A stretch of DNA of 6,084 nucleotides from assembly GCA_964483085.1 (NCBI GenBank), contig CAYZZX010000093.1, forward strand, positions 1 through 6,084, read 5' to 3'. The number at the start of each line of letters is the position of its first letter. Position 1 is the first letter of the stretch. The translations under genes were made by a program, and so were the position numbers. The stretch comes from JALHFZ01 sp964483085 (GTDB taxonomy: Bacteria > Synergistota > Synergistia > Synergistales > Aminobacteriaceae). The notes beneath the pieces are model-generated. The model had not been told where the DNA came from. It saw only the letters and a list, made by a program, of their open reading frames with translations, and ran no database searches. Of this stretch, positions 1 through 4,642 are shown in pieces.

Positions 1-2
1 CG

Positions 3-515
3 GGGATCAGCGTCATCTCCTGCGAGCTGCTGGACAAGATCTCCGTGGACATCACGACCCGCACCGCCGGATGGGGGTTCGTGGTGAACGCCGGGGTCCT
101 CTGGCTCGCCACAGCGGGAGTCCTCCTCCACTACCCCGCCATCCTCCAGGAAAAGGTCCCCGCCCTCTACATCGCCCAGCACGGCGGAGGGGGCTCTCTC
201 GGAACGGCTGTGGTCTCCTTCCTCATCTTTCTTGCAGTCATCTCCACGGGGGTCAATCTCATCTTCGGAGGAGCCCGGCGGATTGTGGTCTGGTGGGCCC
301 GGACCCACAGCACGAACGCCGGAACCGACCGGAAGGTGAACATCGTTGCATCCCTCGTCTACGTTCTGATCACCTGGGGGATCGCCCTTTTCGGACTCAT
401 CCCCCTTGTGGCGAAGGGGTACGGCTATCTCGGAGCCCTCTCCCTGCCCCTGCTCGTCCTTCCGGTGATTCTCATCGGCCTTTTAAGGTCGGGCGGGTGG
501 AAAAAAGAGAGCTAG
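3..515 (+). CDS. C-terminal part of a YkvI-like multi-pass membrane protein (5' end outside window)
   Basis: The reading frame is open from the left edge and stops at TAG 513-515, giving 170 residues of a longer protein. The GTG at position 45 lies inside the frame and is not a convincing start, so the gene almost certainly begins upstream. Four hydrophobic stretches are visible at about residues 24-45, 62-84, 103-127 and 129-150, followed by a short basic/acidic tail (GGWKKES). The second helix, with FLAVISTGVNLIFGG, and the preceding soluble loop resemble the C-terminal half of the YkvI family. These are membrane proteins related to amino-acid/sodium symporter-fold transporters, whose substrate is unknown. 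That family match is from memory of the pattern and is moderate. No clear terminator follows. The next gene, tpx, starts 76 bases downstream with its own probable promoter. It could be another APC/NSS-fold permease. Confidence 0.65.
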   Translation, partial: GISVISCELLDKISVDITTRTAGWGFVVNAGVLWLATAGVLLHYPAILQEKVPALYIAQHGGGGSLGTAVVSFLIFLAVISTGVNLIFGGARRIVVWWARTHSTNAGTDRKVNIVASLVYVLITWGIALFGLIPLVAKGYGYLGALSLPLLVLPVILIGLLRSGGWKKES

Positions 516-532
516 TTCCTTTTTCCTTTCCA

Positions 533-541
533 TGATAGAAT
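533..541 (+). promoter_or_regulatory. putative extended -10 promoter for tpx
   Basis: TGATAGAAT fits the extended -10 pattern TGnTATAAT with one mismatch. No good -35 hexamer is seen 17 bases upstream. The predicted transcription start is near 548, giving a leader of about 44 bases. It sits in the short gap after the YkvI-like gene, where a promoter for the separately functioning tpx is expected. Confidence 0.35.
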
Positions 542-555
542 AATAGGAGGCAATA

Positions 556-574
556 AATTCTCTAAAAGAGTATT
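556..574 (+). promoter_or_regulatory. imperfect inverted repeat in the tpx leader, possible operator
   Basis: AATTCTCT and AGAGTATT are inverted repeats (7 of 8 positions pair) around a 3-base AAA centre. The repeat lies just downstream of the putative -10 of tpx and upstream of its ribosome binding site, a usual place for a repressor site. It does not match the textbook PerR or Fur box, so no regulator is named. It could be chance in AT-rich leader sequence. Confidence 0.25.
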
Positions 575-578
575 AACC

Positions 579-583
579 GGAGG
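579..583 (+). promoter_or_regulatory. ribosome binding site that fixes the tpx start
   Basis: GGAGG lies 8 bases before ATG 592-594. The in-frame GTG at 583-585 overlaps this site and so cannot be the start. The protein therefore begins MERTGI. Confidence 0.85.
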
Positions 584-591
584 TGTATGTT

Positions 592-1104
592 ATGGAAAGA
601 ACGGGAATCATCACCATGAAGGGAAACCCCCTGACGCTCGTCGGACCGGAACTCAAGACGGGGGATAAAGCACCCGATTTTACCGTAGTCAACCAGGAAC
701 TGAAGCCGGTGACCCTGAAGGATTTTGACGGAAAGTTCAAGGTCATCTCCGTCACGCCCTCCCTCGATACGCCGGTCTGTGATCTGCAGATTCACTGGTT
801 CAACGAGGACGCGGCCAATCAGCCCCAGGATGTAGCCGTGCTGAACATCTCCATGGACCTCCCCTTCGCCATCAAGCGCTTCTGCGCCACCGGAGGGATC
901 GACAAGGCCCAGGCCCTCTCGGACCACCGGGACGCCTCCTTCGGAACGAACTGGGGAGTGCTGATCAAGGAGCTCCGCCTCCTCGCCCGGTCGATTTTCA
1001 TCGTGGACAAGGAGAATGTGATCCGGTACGTTCAGATCGTCAAGGAGCAGACCGCCGAGCCGGATTACGAAGCGGCTCTGTCCGCTCTGAAAAAATTGAT
1101 GTAA
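592..1104 (+). CDS. tpx: thiol peroxidase (Tpx-type atypical 2-Cys peroxiredoxin)
   Basis: This 170-residue protein matches the usual Tpx length. Tpx is a cytoplasmic peroxiredoxin that reduces hydrogen peroxide and alkyl hydroperoxides and is itself recycled by thioredoxin. Visible hallmarks are the N-terminal GNPLTLVG strand (residues 11-18), the peroxidatic motif SLDTPVC with catalytic Thr60 and peroxidatic Cys63, and the resolving cysteine Cys98 in RFCATGG. Also present are an Arg in LARS (about 133) and the C-terminal EPDYEAAL typical of the family. Cys63 and Cys98 would form the intramolecular disulfide. The start was taken at ATG 592 because GGAGG lies 8 bases upstream; a GTG three codons earlier overlaps that site. 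The gene stands alone, with a putative promoter at 533-541 and a strong terminator directly after it, so it is probably monocistronic. It converges on the yeiH-like gene. Both cysteines are intact, so it should be active. Confidence 0.97.
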   Translation: MERTGIITMKGNPLTLVGPELKTGDKAPDFTVVNQELKPVTLKDFDGKFKVISVTPSLDTPVCDLQIHWFNEDAANQPQDVAVLNISMDLPFAIKRFCATGGIDKAQALSDHRDASFGTNWGVLIKELRLLARSIFIVDKENVIRYVQIVKEQTAEPDYEAALSALKKLM

Positions 1105-1122
1105 AAACCCTTTCACTCTTCC

Positions 1123-1153
1123 AGAGGCCCGGAAAATTTCCGGGCCTCTTTTT
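1123..1153 (+). terminator. Rho-independent terminator of tpx
   Basis: A GC-rich stem (AGAGGCCCGG with CCGGGCCTCT, extendable through flanking A/T pairs) is followed by TTTTT at 1149-1153. It begins 18 bases after the tpx stop. The T tract exists only on the + strand. The hairpin also lies 18 bases beyond the convergent minus-strand gene and might stall transcription from that side too, but it has no T tract there. Confidence 0.92.
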
Positions 1154-1170
1154 GCTGCACCCTGCCGGCC

Positions 1171-2106
1171 CTATCGGGTGGCAAGTAGAAATCCGGTGAC
1201 TATGGAGACGCCCCAGAGAAGCAGGCCGAAGAGAATCCCCGATTTTCCCGCCTTCCGCACCACGGAACGATGCAGGCCGAACCCCACGATATAGAGGGCG
1301 CCCGCCATGAACACCTTACCGGACGCTGACAGCAGACTCCACAGCCGGGGCAGGGGGACAAAGGACGACACCAGGGAGGCGAGCAGAAAGAGAAGGATGA
1401 AGGGCGGAACGGAGAATTTGCCCTTCTCCCCCCGGCTCAGGGAGATGGCGAAGACGAGGGGGGTTATCCACAGAGTGCGGGTGAGCTTCATGATGGTGGC
1501 CGTGGAGAGGGAGACGTCCCCGAGGACTGATGCCGCCCCGACGACGGAGCTCGTGTCGTGGATGCTCAGGGCGCACCAGACGCCGTACTGCTCCGGCGAA
1601 AGGGCCAGAAGTCGGGCCAGCACGGGAAAAAGAAAGAGGGCCACCGTGTTCAGCAGAAAGACCACCCCCATGGAGACGCCGATCTGTTCGTCCTCCGACT
1701 TCATGACTGAGGAGATCGCGGCGATGGCGCTGCCGCCGCAGATGGACGTTCCAAAGGTGATGAGCTTCAGGGTGCCGGGCTCAAGGGAGAAAAAACGAAG
1801 AAGGGTAAACCCGGTACCCAGTACCACGGCGAGACTCACGGCGGTCTGCCAGAACCCCTGCCCCCCCACGGCAATCACCTGCCCTATATTGAGGCCGAAG
1901 CCGAAGAGGACCACCGCTGTGTTGAGAGTCAGCTTTCGGACTTTGCCCAGCCAGGGAGGACGGACGACGGGAAGAAAGTTGCCCGCCGCCGCACCGGCAA
2001 GGAGGGCGAGCCCCACGGCAGAGGCCCTGAGGGGAGGATAGAGGGCCGCGAAGAGAACGAGAGGGAGGGGGGCAAAAAAAGGCCAGTTTTTCTGCAGTTC
2101 CCTCAT
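1171..2106 (-). CDS. yeiH: YeiH-family membrane protein, putative sulfate/anion exporter
   Basis: The 311-residue, very hydrophobic protein has about nine to ten membrane segments. It carries the signature stretches of the YeiH/UPF0324 family: GTSICGGSAIAA at residues 119-130, WCALSIHDTSSVVGAA at 177-192 and KLTRTLWITP at 207-216. Family members are inner-membrane proteins annotated as putative sulfate exporters. The true substrate is poorly established, so only a transport role is safe. Length is slightly below the common 320-350 because the N-terminus begins almost directly at the first helix. The ATG at 2106 is the only good start: an in-frame TGA lies seven codons upstream. GAGGG sits unusually close (3 bases) to the ATG, so translation may be weak. 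The gene converges on tpx. No clear promoter was found upstream, but a terminator for the previous minus-strand gene lies at 2237-2265, so it should have its own start of transcription between 2107 and 2236. Confidence 0.93.
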   Translation of the reverse strand: MRELQKNWPFFAPLPLVLFAALYPPLRASAVGLALLAGAAAGNFLPVVRPPWLGKVRKLTLNTAVVLFGFGLNIGQVIAVGGQGFWQTAVSLAVVLGTGFTLLRFFSLEPGTLKLITFGTSICGGSAIAAISSVMKSEDEQIGVSMGVVFLLNTVALFLFPVLARLLALSPEQYGVWCALSIHDTSSVVGAASVLGDVSLSTATIMKLTRTLWITPLVFAISLSRGEKGKFSVPPFILLFLLASLVSSFVPLPRLWSLLSASGKVFMAGALYIVGFGLHRSVVRKAGKSGILFGLLLWGVSIVTGFLLATR

Positions 2107-2236
2107 GACCCTCGGGATTCCTTTTCAAAATAGTTTTGATGATTGAATCGGCGCTGAATCATCTTTTCCAGCTCTTTTCTGTTTCAAGGTATCAGCGAAA
2201 CTCTTCGCCTTATTTCTAAAAGGTGCAGATCCAACG

Positions 2237-2265
2237 AAAAAAACGCCCTCCGTAAAAGAGGGCGT
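2237..2265 (-). terminator. Rho-independent terminator after the 2290-2589 gene
   Basis: Read on the minus strand, ACGCCCTC pairs perfectly with GAGGGCGT around a 7-base loop and is followed by an unbroken T tract (A run 2237-2243 on the + strand). It starts 24 bases after the stop of the small OB-like gene. This supports that gene being real and separately transcribed from yeiH. Confidence 0.88.
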
Positions 2266-2289
2266 ATAAAATCTTCGAATTGTTGAGGT

Positions 2290-2589
2290 CTACTCCGCCT
2301 GGTCTTCCAGAGACTCGGCGAGGATGTACATCTTTCCACTTCCGGTGGAGGAATGAAGCTTGCCCTCCAAACAGACGCGGGCGTCCTCCCTCTTCCCCTG
2401 AAGCCATTCTTGAAGGTCGGGTTCGAAGACCCGGACAGGAAGAAAGCTTGTCCTCTCGATGCCGTCGTACCCGATGGAGGCATGGCGAAGGGAAAAGTGA
2501 AGATAGATGCCTCTTTTACTCTTGCCGGTCCTGTTCCCTTTTGGCAGGTGAATTGAACCGGTAACCCGTACGGAATTCTCTAATTTCAA
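2290..2589 (-). CDS. small SSB-like (OB-fold) protein without acidic tail, copy A
   Basis: I do not recognise a named family with certainty. This 99-residue protein aligns without gaps to the product of the neighbouring 2774-3070 gene (about 35 identities in 98). Shared parts are the N-terminal ENxVxVxG strand, FSxR at 32-35, the DG...R..FL block at 42-50, and the C-terminal SxGSGxMYI (about 81-89) ending in a SLE helix. The order (N-x-V-x-x-G start, central F/D-F-L strand, G-x-L/V strand, C-terminal strand ending in x-LE) resembles the core of single-stranded DNA-binding proteins. The flexible linker and acidic C-terminal tip that recruit partners are absent, so SSB-type nucleic-acid binding is inferred, not shown. 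The start is TTG at 2589, chosen because AAGGAG lies 9 bases upstream and no in-frame ATG is available before the upstream stop. It has its own putative promoter (2638-2666) and a clear terminator. Copy A has diverged more, for example HFSLRHAS versus PFSVRQDT. Confidence 0.75.
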   Translation of the reverse strand: MKLENSVRVTGSIHLPKGNRTGKSKRGIYLHFSLRHASIGYDGIERTSFLPVRVFEPDLQEWLQGKREDARVCLEGKLHSSTGSGKMYILAESLEDQAE

Positions 2590-2598
2590 TAAGTCCAG

Positions 2599-2604
2599 CT
2601 CCTT
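2599..2604 (-). promoter_or_regulatory. ribosome binding site supporting the TTG start of copy A
   Basis: On the minus strand AAGGAG stands 9 bases before TTG 2589. The frame upstream contains no ATG or GTG before its stop codon, so this site decides the start and indicates a rare TTG initiation codon. Confidence 0.7.
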
Positions 2605-2637
2605 GTAAATGAATGTCCGGCACCCCGGGATAACCAG

Positions 2638-2666
2638 AAGATACCACCTTTTCTCTCATTTCGCAA
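2638..2666 (-). promoter_or_regulatory. putative promoter of OB-like copy A
   Basis: On the minus strand, TTGCGA (2666-2661) and TATCTT (2643-2638) are separated by 17 bases, and the -10 is preceded by TGG, an extended -10 feature. Both hexamers match consensus at four of six positions. Predicted start is near 2631, giving a leader of about 42 bases. Confidence 0.4.
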
Positions 2667-2737
2667 ACAGCCGGCGAAAAGAAAAAGTGAATGGAAAGAT
2701 CACAAAGAAACAACTGCACGCATCTTTATGCGAGCTC

Positions 2738-2779
2738 AAAAAAGCCAGACGTCCAGGGCGGAATAAAAAACCGTCAGGC
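2738..2779 (-). terminator. probable terminator after the 2774-3070 gene
   Basis: On the minus strand, GCCTGACG (2779-2772, overlapping the TGA stop) pairs with CGTCTGGC (2751-2744) with one mismatch. A run of six T follows (A run 2738-2743). The 20-base loop is large and the stem imperfect, so termination may be partial. If so, some transcripts would continue into copy A. Confidence 0.45.
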
Positions 2780-3070
2780 CAGTGCTTCCAAAGCCTTTAC
2801 GTTGATATACATCTCGCCGCTTCCAAGGGACGAGCGCACATCCCCATGGACCCGTACAGTAACCCCTTCTCGCAGGCTCTTCAATCTCTCCTGAATTTCG
2901 GGATCATAGATGCGGGCGAGAAGAAAATCCTTCCTGACGCTGCCATCCACAGTCGGGGTATCCTGGCGAACCGAAAAAGGAACATACTTTTTCATCGGCT
3001 TGCCGGCGCTGGGCCCGGCGTGGCTGTGGTGGAGCGTCCCCGAAACCGTCACGGCGTTTTCCGTCACCAT
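2774..3070 (-). CDS. small SSB-like (OB-fold) protein without acidic tail, copy B
   Basis: This 98-residue protein is a paralog of the 2290-2589 product and the more SSB-like of the two. It shows N-x-V-x-V-x-G-T-L at residues 5-13, KYVPFSVRQD at 28-37, DGSVRKDFLLARIYD at 42-56, a helix PEIQERLKSLREG (57-69), VTVRVHGDVRSS (70-81) and GSGEMYINVKALEAL near the end. In canonical SSB the equivalent parts are the first OB strand, the F-x-(L/V)-A/R strand, the DF/W strand, the A-E-x-L-x-K-G helix, the V-x-V-E-G strand and the final V-x-x-x-LE strand. No linker or acidic tip follows, so it is much shorter than housekeeping SSB. The role is not known; nucleic-acid binding is an inference. The ATG at 3070 has GGGAG 11 bases upstream, a rather long spacing. 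A promoter is proposed at 3142-3170, and the terminator of the upstream uspA isolates the gene. Confidence 0.78.
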   Translation of the reverse strand: MVTENAVTVSGTLHHSHAGPSAGKPMKKYVPFSVRQDTPTVDGSVRKDFLLARIYDPEIQERLKSLREGVTVRVHGDVRSSLGSGEMYINVKALEALA

Positions 3071-3141
3071 CTTGACATCAACTCCCGTTTTCGGATGTGA
3101 ATCTGTTCATAGAGTTTTTCTCACTGACAATGCTGTCTCTT

Positions 3142-3170
3142 ATTGTACCGTCTTTTCCTCTTTCTGTCCT
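3142..3170 (-). promoter_or_regulatory. putative promoter of OB-like copy B
   Basis: On the minus strand AGGACA (3170-3165) and TACAAT (3147-3142) are 17 bases apart, matching consensus at four and five of six positions. Transcription would start near 3135, a leader of about 65 bases. It lies directly after the uspA terminator, as expected for an independent unit. Confidence 0.5.
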
Positions 3171-3180
3171 CCCCCTGAAG

Positions 3181-3213
3181 AGAAAAAACCACGGACTGAG
3201 AGCCGCGGTTTTT
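3181..3213 (-). terminator. Rho-independent terminator of the downstream uspA copy
   Basis: Minus-strand RNA forms an 11-bp stem (3213-3203 with 3194-3184) around an 8-base loop and ends in a U tract. One position is a G-U pair on the minus strand but an A-C mismatch on the plus strand, so the structure is directional. It follows the stop of the 3251-3718 gene by about 37 bases. Confidence 0.85.
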
Positions 3214-3250
3214 GCCTCCTCACCTTAAAATAAAGAAGGGAGGCATCTGA

Positions 3251-3718
3251 CTATACCGCAGAAAACTCTCCGGGCTTCCCTTTTTGACGATGGACATACA
3301 CACTGCAGGGCGCTCTGGTGACAACCCTCGCGGCCACACTGCCGAGGAAGAAACGCTCTACTCCGCTCAACCCCCGGCCGCCGATGAAAATGATGTCTGC
3401 ATCCTCTTTTTCAGCAAAACTGACGATTTGATTGTAGGGTCTTCCGTTAGTTATAGTGACCGACATCTTCGGTATCGTCTTCCCGACGAGCACCATGCGG
3501 TTACGAATAAATTCTTCGAACTGTTTTTTCACTGCGGAAGCAGCAGGGGGTATATAGGCTACTCCCTGGGCATAAAAGACCGGTCTTTGATCGACGACGG
3601 TGATGACATGGAGAAAAAGCATTTCCGCGTCTTCCTCCCGATTTGCATAGTGAATGGCGTAATCCACCACTCCCTTGCTTGCCTCGCTTCCGTCGATTGC
3701 TACGACGATTTTTTTCAT
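3251..3718 (-). CDS. universal stress protein, UspA family, ATP-binding type (copy 1)
   Basis: A 155-residue single-domain Usp protein. The N-terminal strand KKIVVAIDGSEASK carries the conserved Asp9 of the nucleotide pocket. Near the C-terminus GGRGLSGVERFFLGS (residues 113-127) fits the ATP-binding pattern G-2x-G-9x-G-S exactly (Gly113, Gly116, Gly126, Ser127), followed by the family's APCSVYVH strand (136-143). Usp proteins are cytoplasmic dimers that rise in stress or growth arrest; the precise task of this one cannot be read from sequence. It is about 70% identical (109 of 155, ungapped) to the upstream neighbour at 4016-4483, so the pair arose by tandem duplication. The start is ATG 3718 with AAAGGAGGG ending 7 bases upstream, a very strong site. 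It has its own extended -10 promoter (3802-3810) and a good terminator, so it is likely transcribed alone. Confidence 0.95.
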   Translation of the reverse strand: MKKIVVAIDGSEASKGVVDYAIHYANREEDAEMLFLHVITVVDQRPVFYAQGVAYIPPAASAVKKQFEEFIRNRMVLVGKTIPKMSVTITNGRPYNQIVSFAEKEDADIIFIGGRGLSGVERFFLGSVAARVVTRAPCSVYVHRQKGKPGEFSAV

Positions 3719-3740
3719 TCTTTCGCCCTCCTTTATTGTT

Positions 3741-3756
3741 TTTCTATCAGTAGAAA
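3741..3756 (-). promoter_or_regulatory. small leader hairpin before uspA copy 1
   Basis: TTTCTA and TAGAAA form a 6-bp stem with a 4-base loop in the leader, 6 bases upstream of the Shine-Dalgarno region. A hairpin with different sequence sits at the same place in the other uspA leader (4505-4528). This may tune translation or mRNA stability, but it is AT-rich and weak alone. Confidence 0.3.
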
Positions 3757-3801
3757 TCTATCGGAAATCAAAAGAAGATGACTGCTCACTCTTTTCCCAT
3801 T

Positions 3802-3810
3802 ATTATACCA
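3802..3810 (-). promoter_or_regulatory. extended -10 promoter of uspA copy 1
   Basis: On the minus strand TGGTATAAT is a perfect extended -10 element (TGnTATAAT), followed by AAT. The same 12 bases, TGGTATAATAAT, stand in front of the other uspA copy. No good -35 hexamer is seen, as is common with extended -10 promoters. Predicted start is near 3795, giving a leader of about 77 bases. Confidence 0.75.
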
Positions 3811-3845
3811 TCTCTTGTATTCCATCCGTCTATTCCGGTCTTCTC

Positions 3846-3868
3846 CAGCTTTAAACCGGCAAAAGCTG
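3846..3868. repeat. inverted repeat between the uspA genes
   Basis: CAGCTTT and AAAGCTG are perfect 7-base arms around a 9-base centre. There is no T tract on either strand, so it is not a standard terminator. It lies just upstream of the uspA copy 1 promoter and might be a regulator site. Confidence 0.35.
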
Positions 3869-3903
3869 CAGATGCGGGACAGCGGATTCTGGGCGGACAC
3901 AGT

Positions 3904-3939
3904 ACAGCCCCTCCTTCCATTCATAAAAAGAGGGGCTGT
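3904..3939. repeat. 10-bp perfect inverted repeat with overlapping alternative pairing
   Basis: ACAGCCCCTC (3904-3913) and GAGGGGCTGT (3930-3939) pair perfectly around 16 bases. On the minus strand five T (3929-3925) lie inside the loop. The same CCCTCTT segment can instead pair with AAGAGGG from 3971-3965, which would place the T tract directly after a stem, as in a terminator for the 4016-4483 uspA. The two folds exclude each other. Whether either is used is unknown. Confidence 0.45.
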
Positions 3940-3968
3940 CCCTTATCTATCTTTTGACTTTCGTCCCT

Positions 3969-3985
3969 CTTCTGAAAATCAGAAG
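3969..3985. repeat. 7-bp hairpin downstream of uspA copy 2
   Basis: CTTCTGA and TCAGAAG form perfect arms around an AAA (+) or TTT (-) loop, 30 bases past the stop of the 4016-4483 gene. There is no T tract after it on either strand. It may stabilise the 3' end of the transcript; it partly overlaps the arm used by the alternative long-range stem. Confidence 0.4.
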
Positions 3986-4015
3986 GAGGAAGCGGGAGAG
4001 AGAAGGCAATATGCA

Positions 4016-4483
4016 CTATACTCCTGTGTGCTCCCCTTTCAACTCCTTCGGACGATGGACATAGACGCTACAGGGCGCTCTCGAGACGACCTTCGCGGCG
4101 ACGCTGCCGAGGAAGAAGCGCTCCACTCCGCTCAACCCGCGGTGGCCGATCATAATGATGTCTGCATTCTCTTTATCTGCAAAACTCACAATCTGATCGT
4201 AGTCCCTTCCGGTGCGGATAAACACCGACATTCTCGGAATAGTCAGTCCGGAGAGCTCGATGCGCTTATTGATGAAATCCTCGAATTCCTTCTTTACCTC
4301 GGCGTCGGAGGGGGGCATATAGGCCGTTCCCTCTCCATAAAATATGGGCTTCTGGTCAAGGATAGAGATGACATGGAGAAAGAGCATCTCCGCATCTTTT
4401 TCGACGCTTGCATAATGAATGGCGTAGTCCACCACTCCCTTGCTCGCTTCACTTCCGTCGATTGCCACAACGACTCTTCTCAT
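4016..4483 (-). CDS. universal stress protein, UspA family, ATP-binding type (copy 2)
   Basis: This 155-residue paralog of the 3251-3718 product has the same length with no gaps. Asp9 of the VVAIDG strand is present, and GHRGLSGVERFFLGS (residues 113-127) satisfies G-2x-G-9x-G-S, with His114 replacing the Gly of copy 1. The most conserved parts are residues 11-25 and 115-143. Residues 41-80, which form the variable middle that often shapes the partner or ligand surface, differ most, hinting at some divergence of role. ATG 4483 is preceded by AAAGGAGGG with 7-base spacing, identical to copy 1. The extended -10 promoter at 4563-4571 and leader hairpin also match copy 1, so both were duplicated with their control region. 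The AI-2E transporter gene ends 159 bases upstream without a clear terminator, so read-through into this gene is possible. Its own terminator is uncertain. Confidence 0.95.
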   Translation of the reverse strand: MRRVVVAIDGSEASKGVVDYAIHYASVEKDAEMLFLHVISILDQKPIFYGEGTAYMPPSDAEVKKEFEDFINKRIELSGLTIPRMSVFIRTGRDYDQIVSFADKENADIIMIGHRGLSGVERFFLGSVAAKVVSRAPCSVYVHRPKELKGEHTGV

Positions 4484-4504
4484 GATCTTGCCCTCCTTTA
4501 AATT

Positions 4505-4528
4505 TTTCCGGCAGAAACATGCCGAAAA
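4505..4528 (-). promoter_or_regulatory. leader hairpin before uspA copy 2
   Basis: On the minus strand TTTTCGGCA pairs with TGCCGGAAAA to give nine base pairs, one of them G-U, around a 6-base loop. The G-U pair becomes a mismatch on the other strand, consistent with function as minus-strand RNA. The stem ends about 5-8 bases before the AAAGGAGGG ribosome binding site. Confidence 0.45.
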
Positions 4529-4562
4529 TCAAAATAAGAGATGCAAATACATCCTTACTATT

Positions 4563-4571
4563 ATTATACCA
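4563..4571 (-). promoter_or_regulatory. extended -10 promoter of uspA copy 2
   Basis: The minus strand reads TGGTATAAT followed by AAT, the same 12-base string as at the copy 1 promoter. No convincing -35. Predicted start is near 4556, a leader of about 73 bases, nearly the same length as in copy 1. Confidence 0.75.
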
Positions 4572-4642
4572 CTTATCATATTACGTTATCCTCTTCTACA
4601 CACTTTCTAGAGCGGGTTCAGCGGTCGGAGTATAAGCGGTTT

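Noticed and set aside
499..527. Possible terminator after the YkvI-like gene (GGAAAAA and TTTTTCC)
   Set aside because: The stem is almost all A-T, it overlaps the stop codon, and no proper T tract follows a GC-rich stem.
562..1116. Minus-strand open frame of 184 codons opposite tpx
   Set aside because: It lies antisense to the clear thiol peroxidase, has no family resemblance, and is explained by the codon bias of a GC-rich gene.
1307..2041. Plus-strand open frame of 244 codons opposite the yeiH-like gene
   Set aside because: Arg/Pro/Thr-rich shadow translation of a membrane protein gene; the other strand encodes clear family motifs.
2609..3100. Plus-strand open frame of 163 codons over the second OB-like gene
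   Set aside because: The minus-strand frame has a paralog next door with conserved motifs, a ribosome binding site and a promoter, while this frame has none of these.
3733..3924. Minus-strand frame of 63 codons with two nearby cysteines (CSFC)
   Set aside because: No ribosome binding site before its ATG, and it runs through the uspA copy 1 promoter and leader. The cysteines do not form a recognisable zinc-binding protein.
3904..3939. Insertion-sequence end, because GGGGCTGTCCC resembles terminal repeats of some elements
   Set aside because: The two arms are only 16 bases apart and there is no transposase fragment or target duplication, so a hairpin is the simpler reading.
3815..4501. Plus-strand open frame of 228 codons across the uspA region
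   Set aside because: It is antisense to uspA copy 2 and shows no recognisable domain. A similar shadow exists opposite copy 1 because the two genes are paralogous, which makes the shadow proteins look related.
4611..4640. Three AGCGG(G/T) direct repeats after the AI-2E gene
   Set aside because: Units are only 5-6 bases with unequal spacing (a few to about ten bases apart), too short to support a binding array or iteron.
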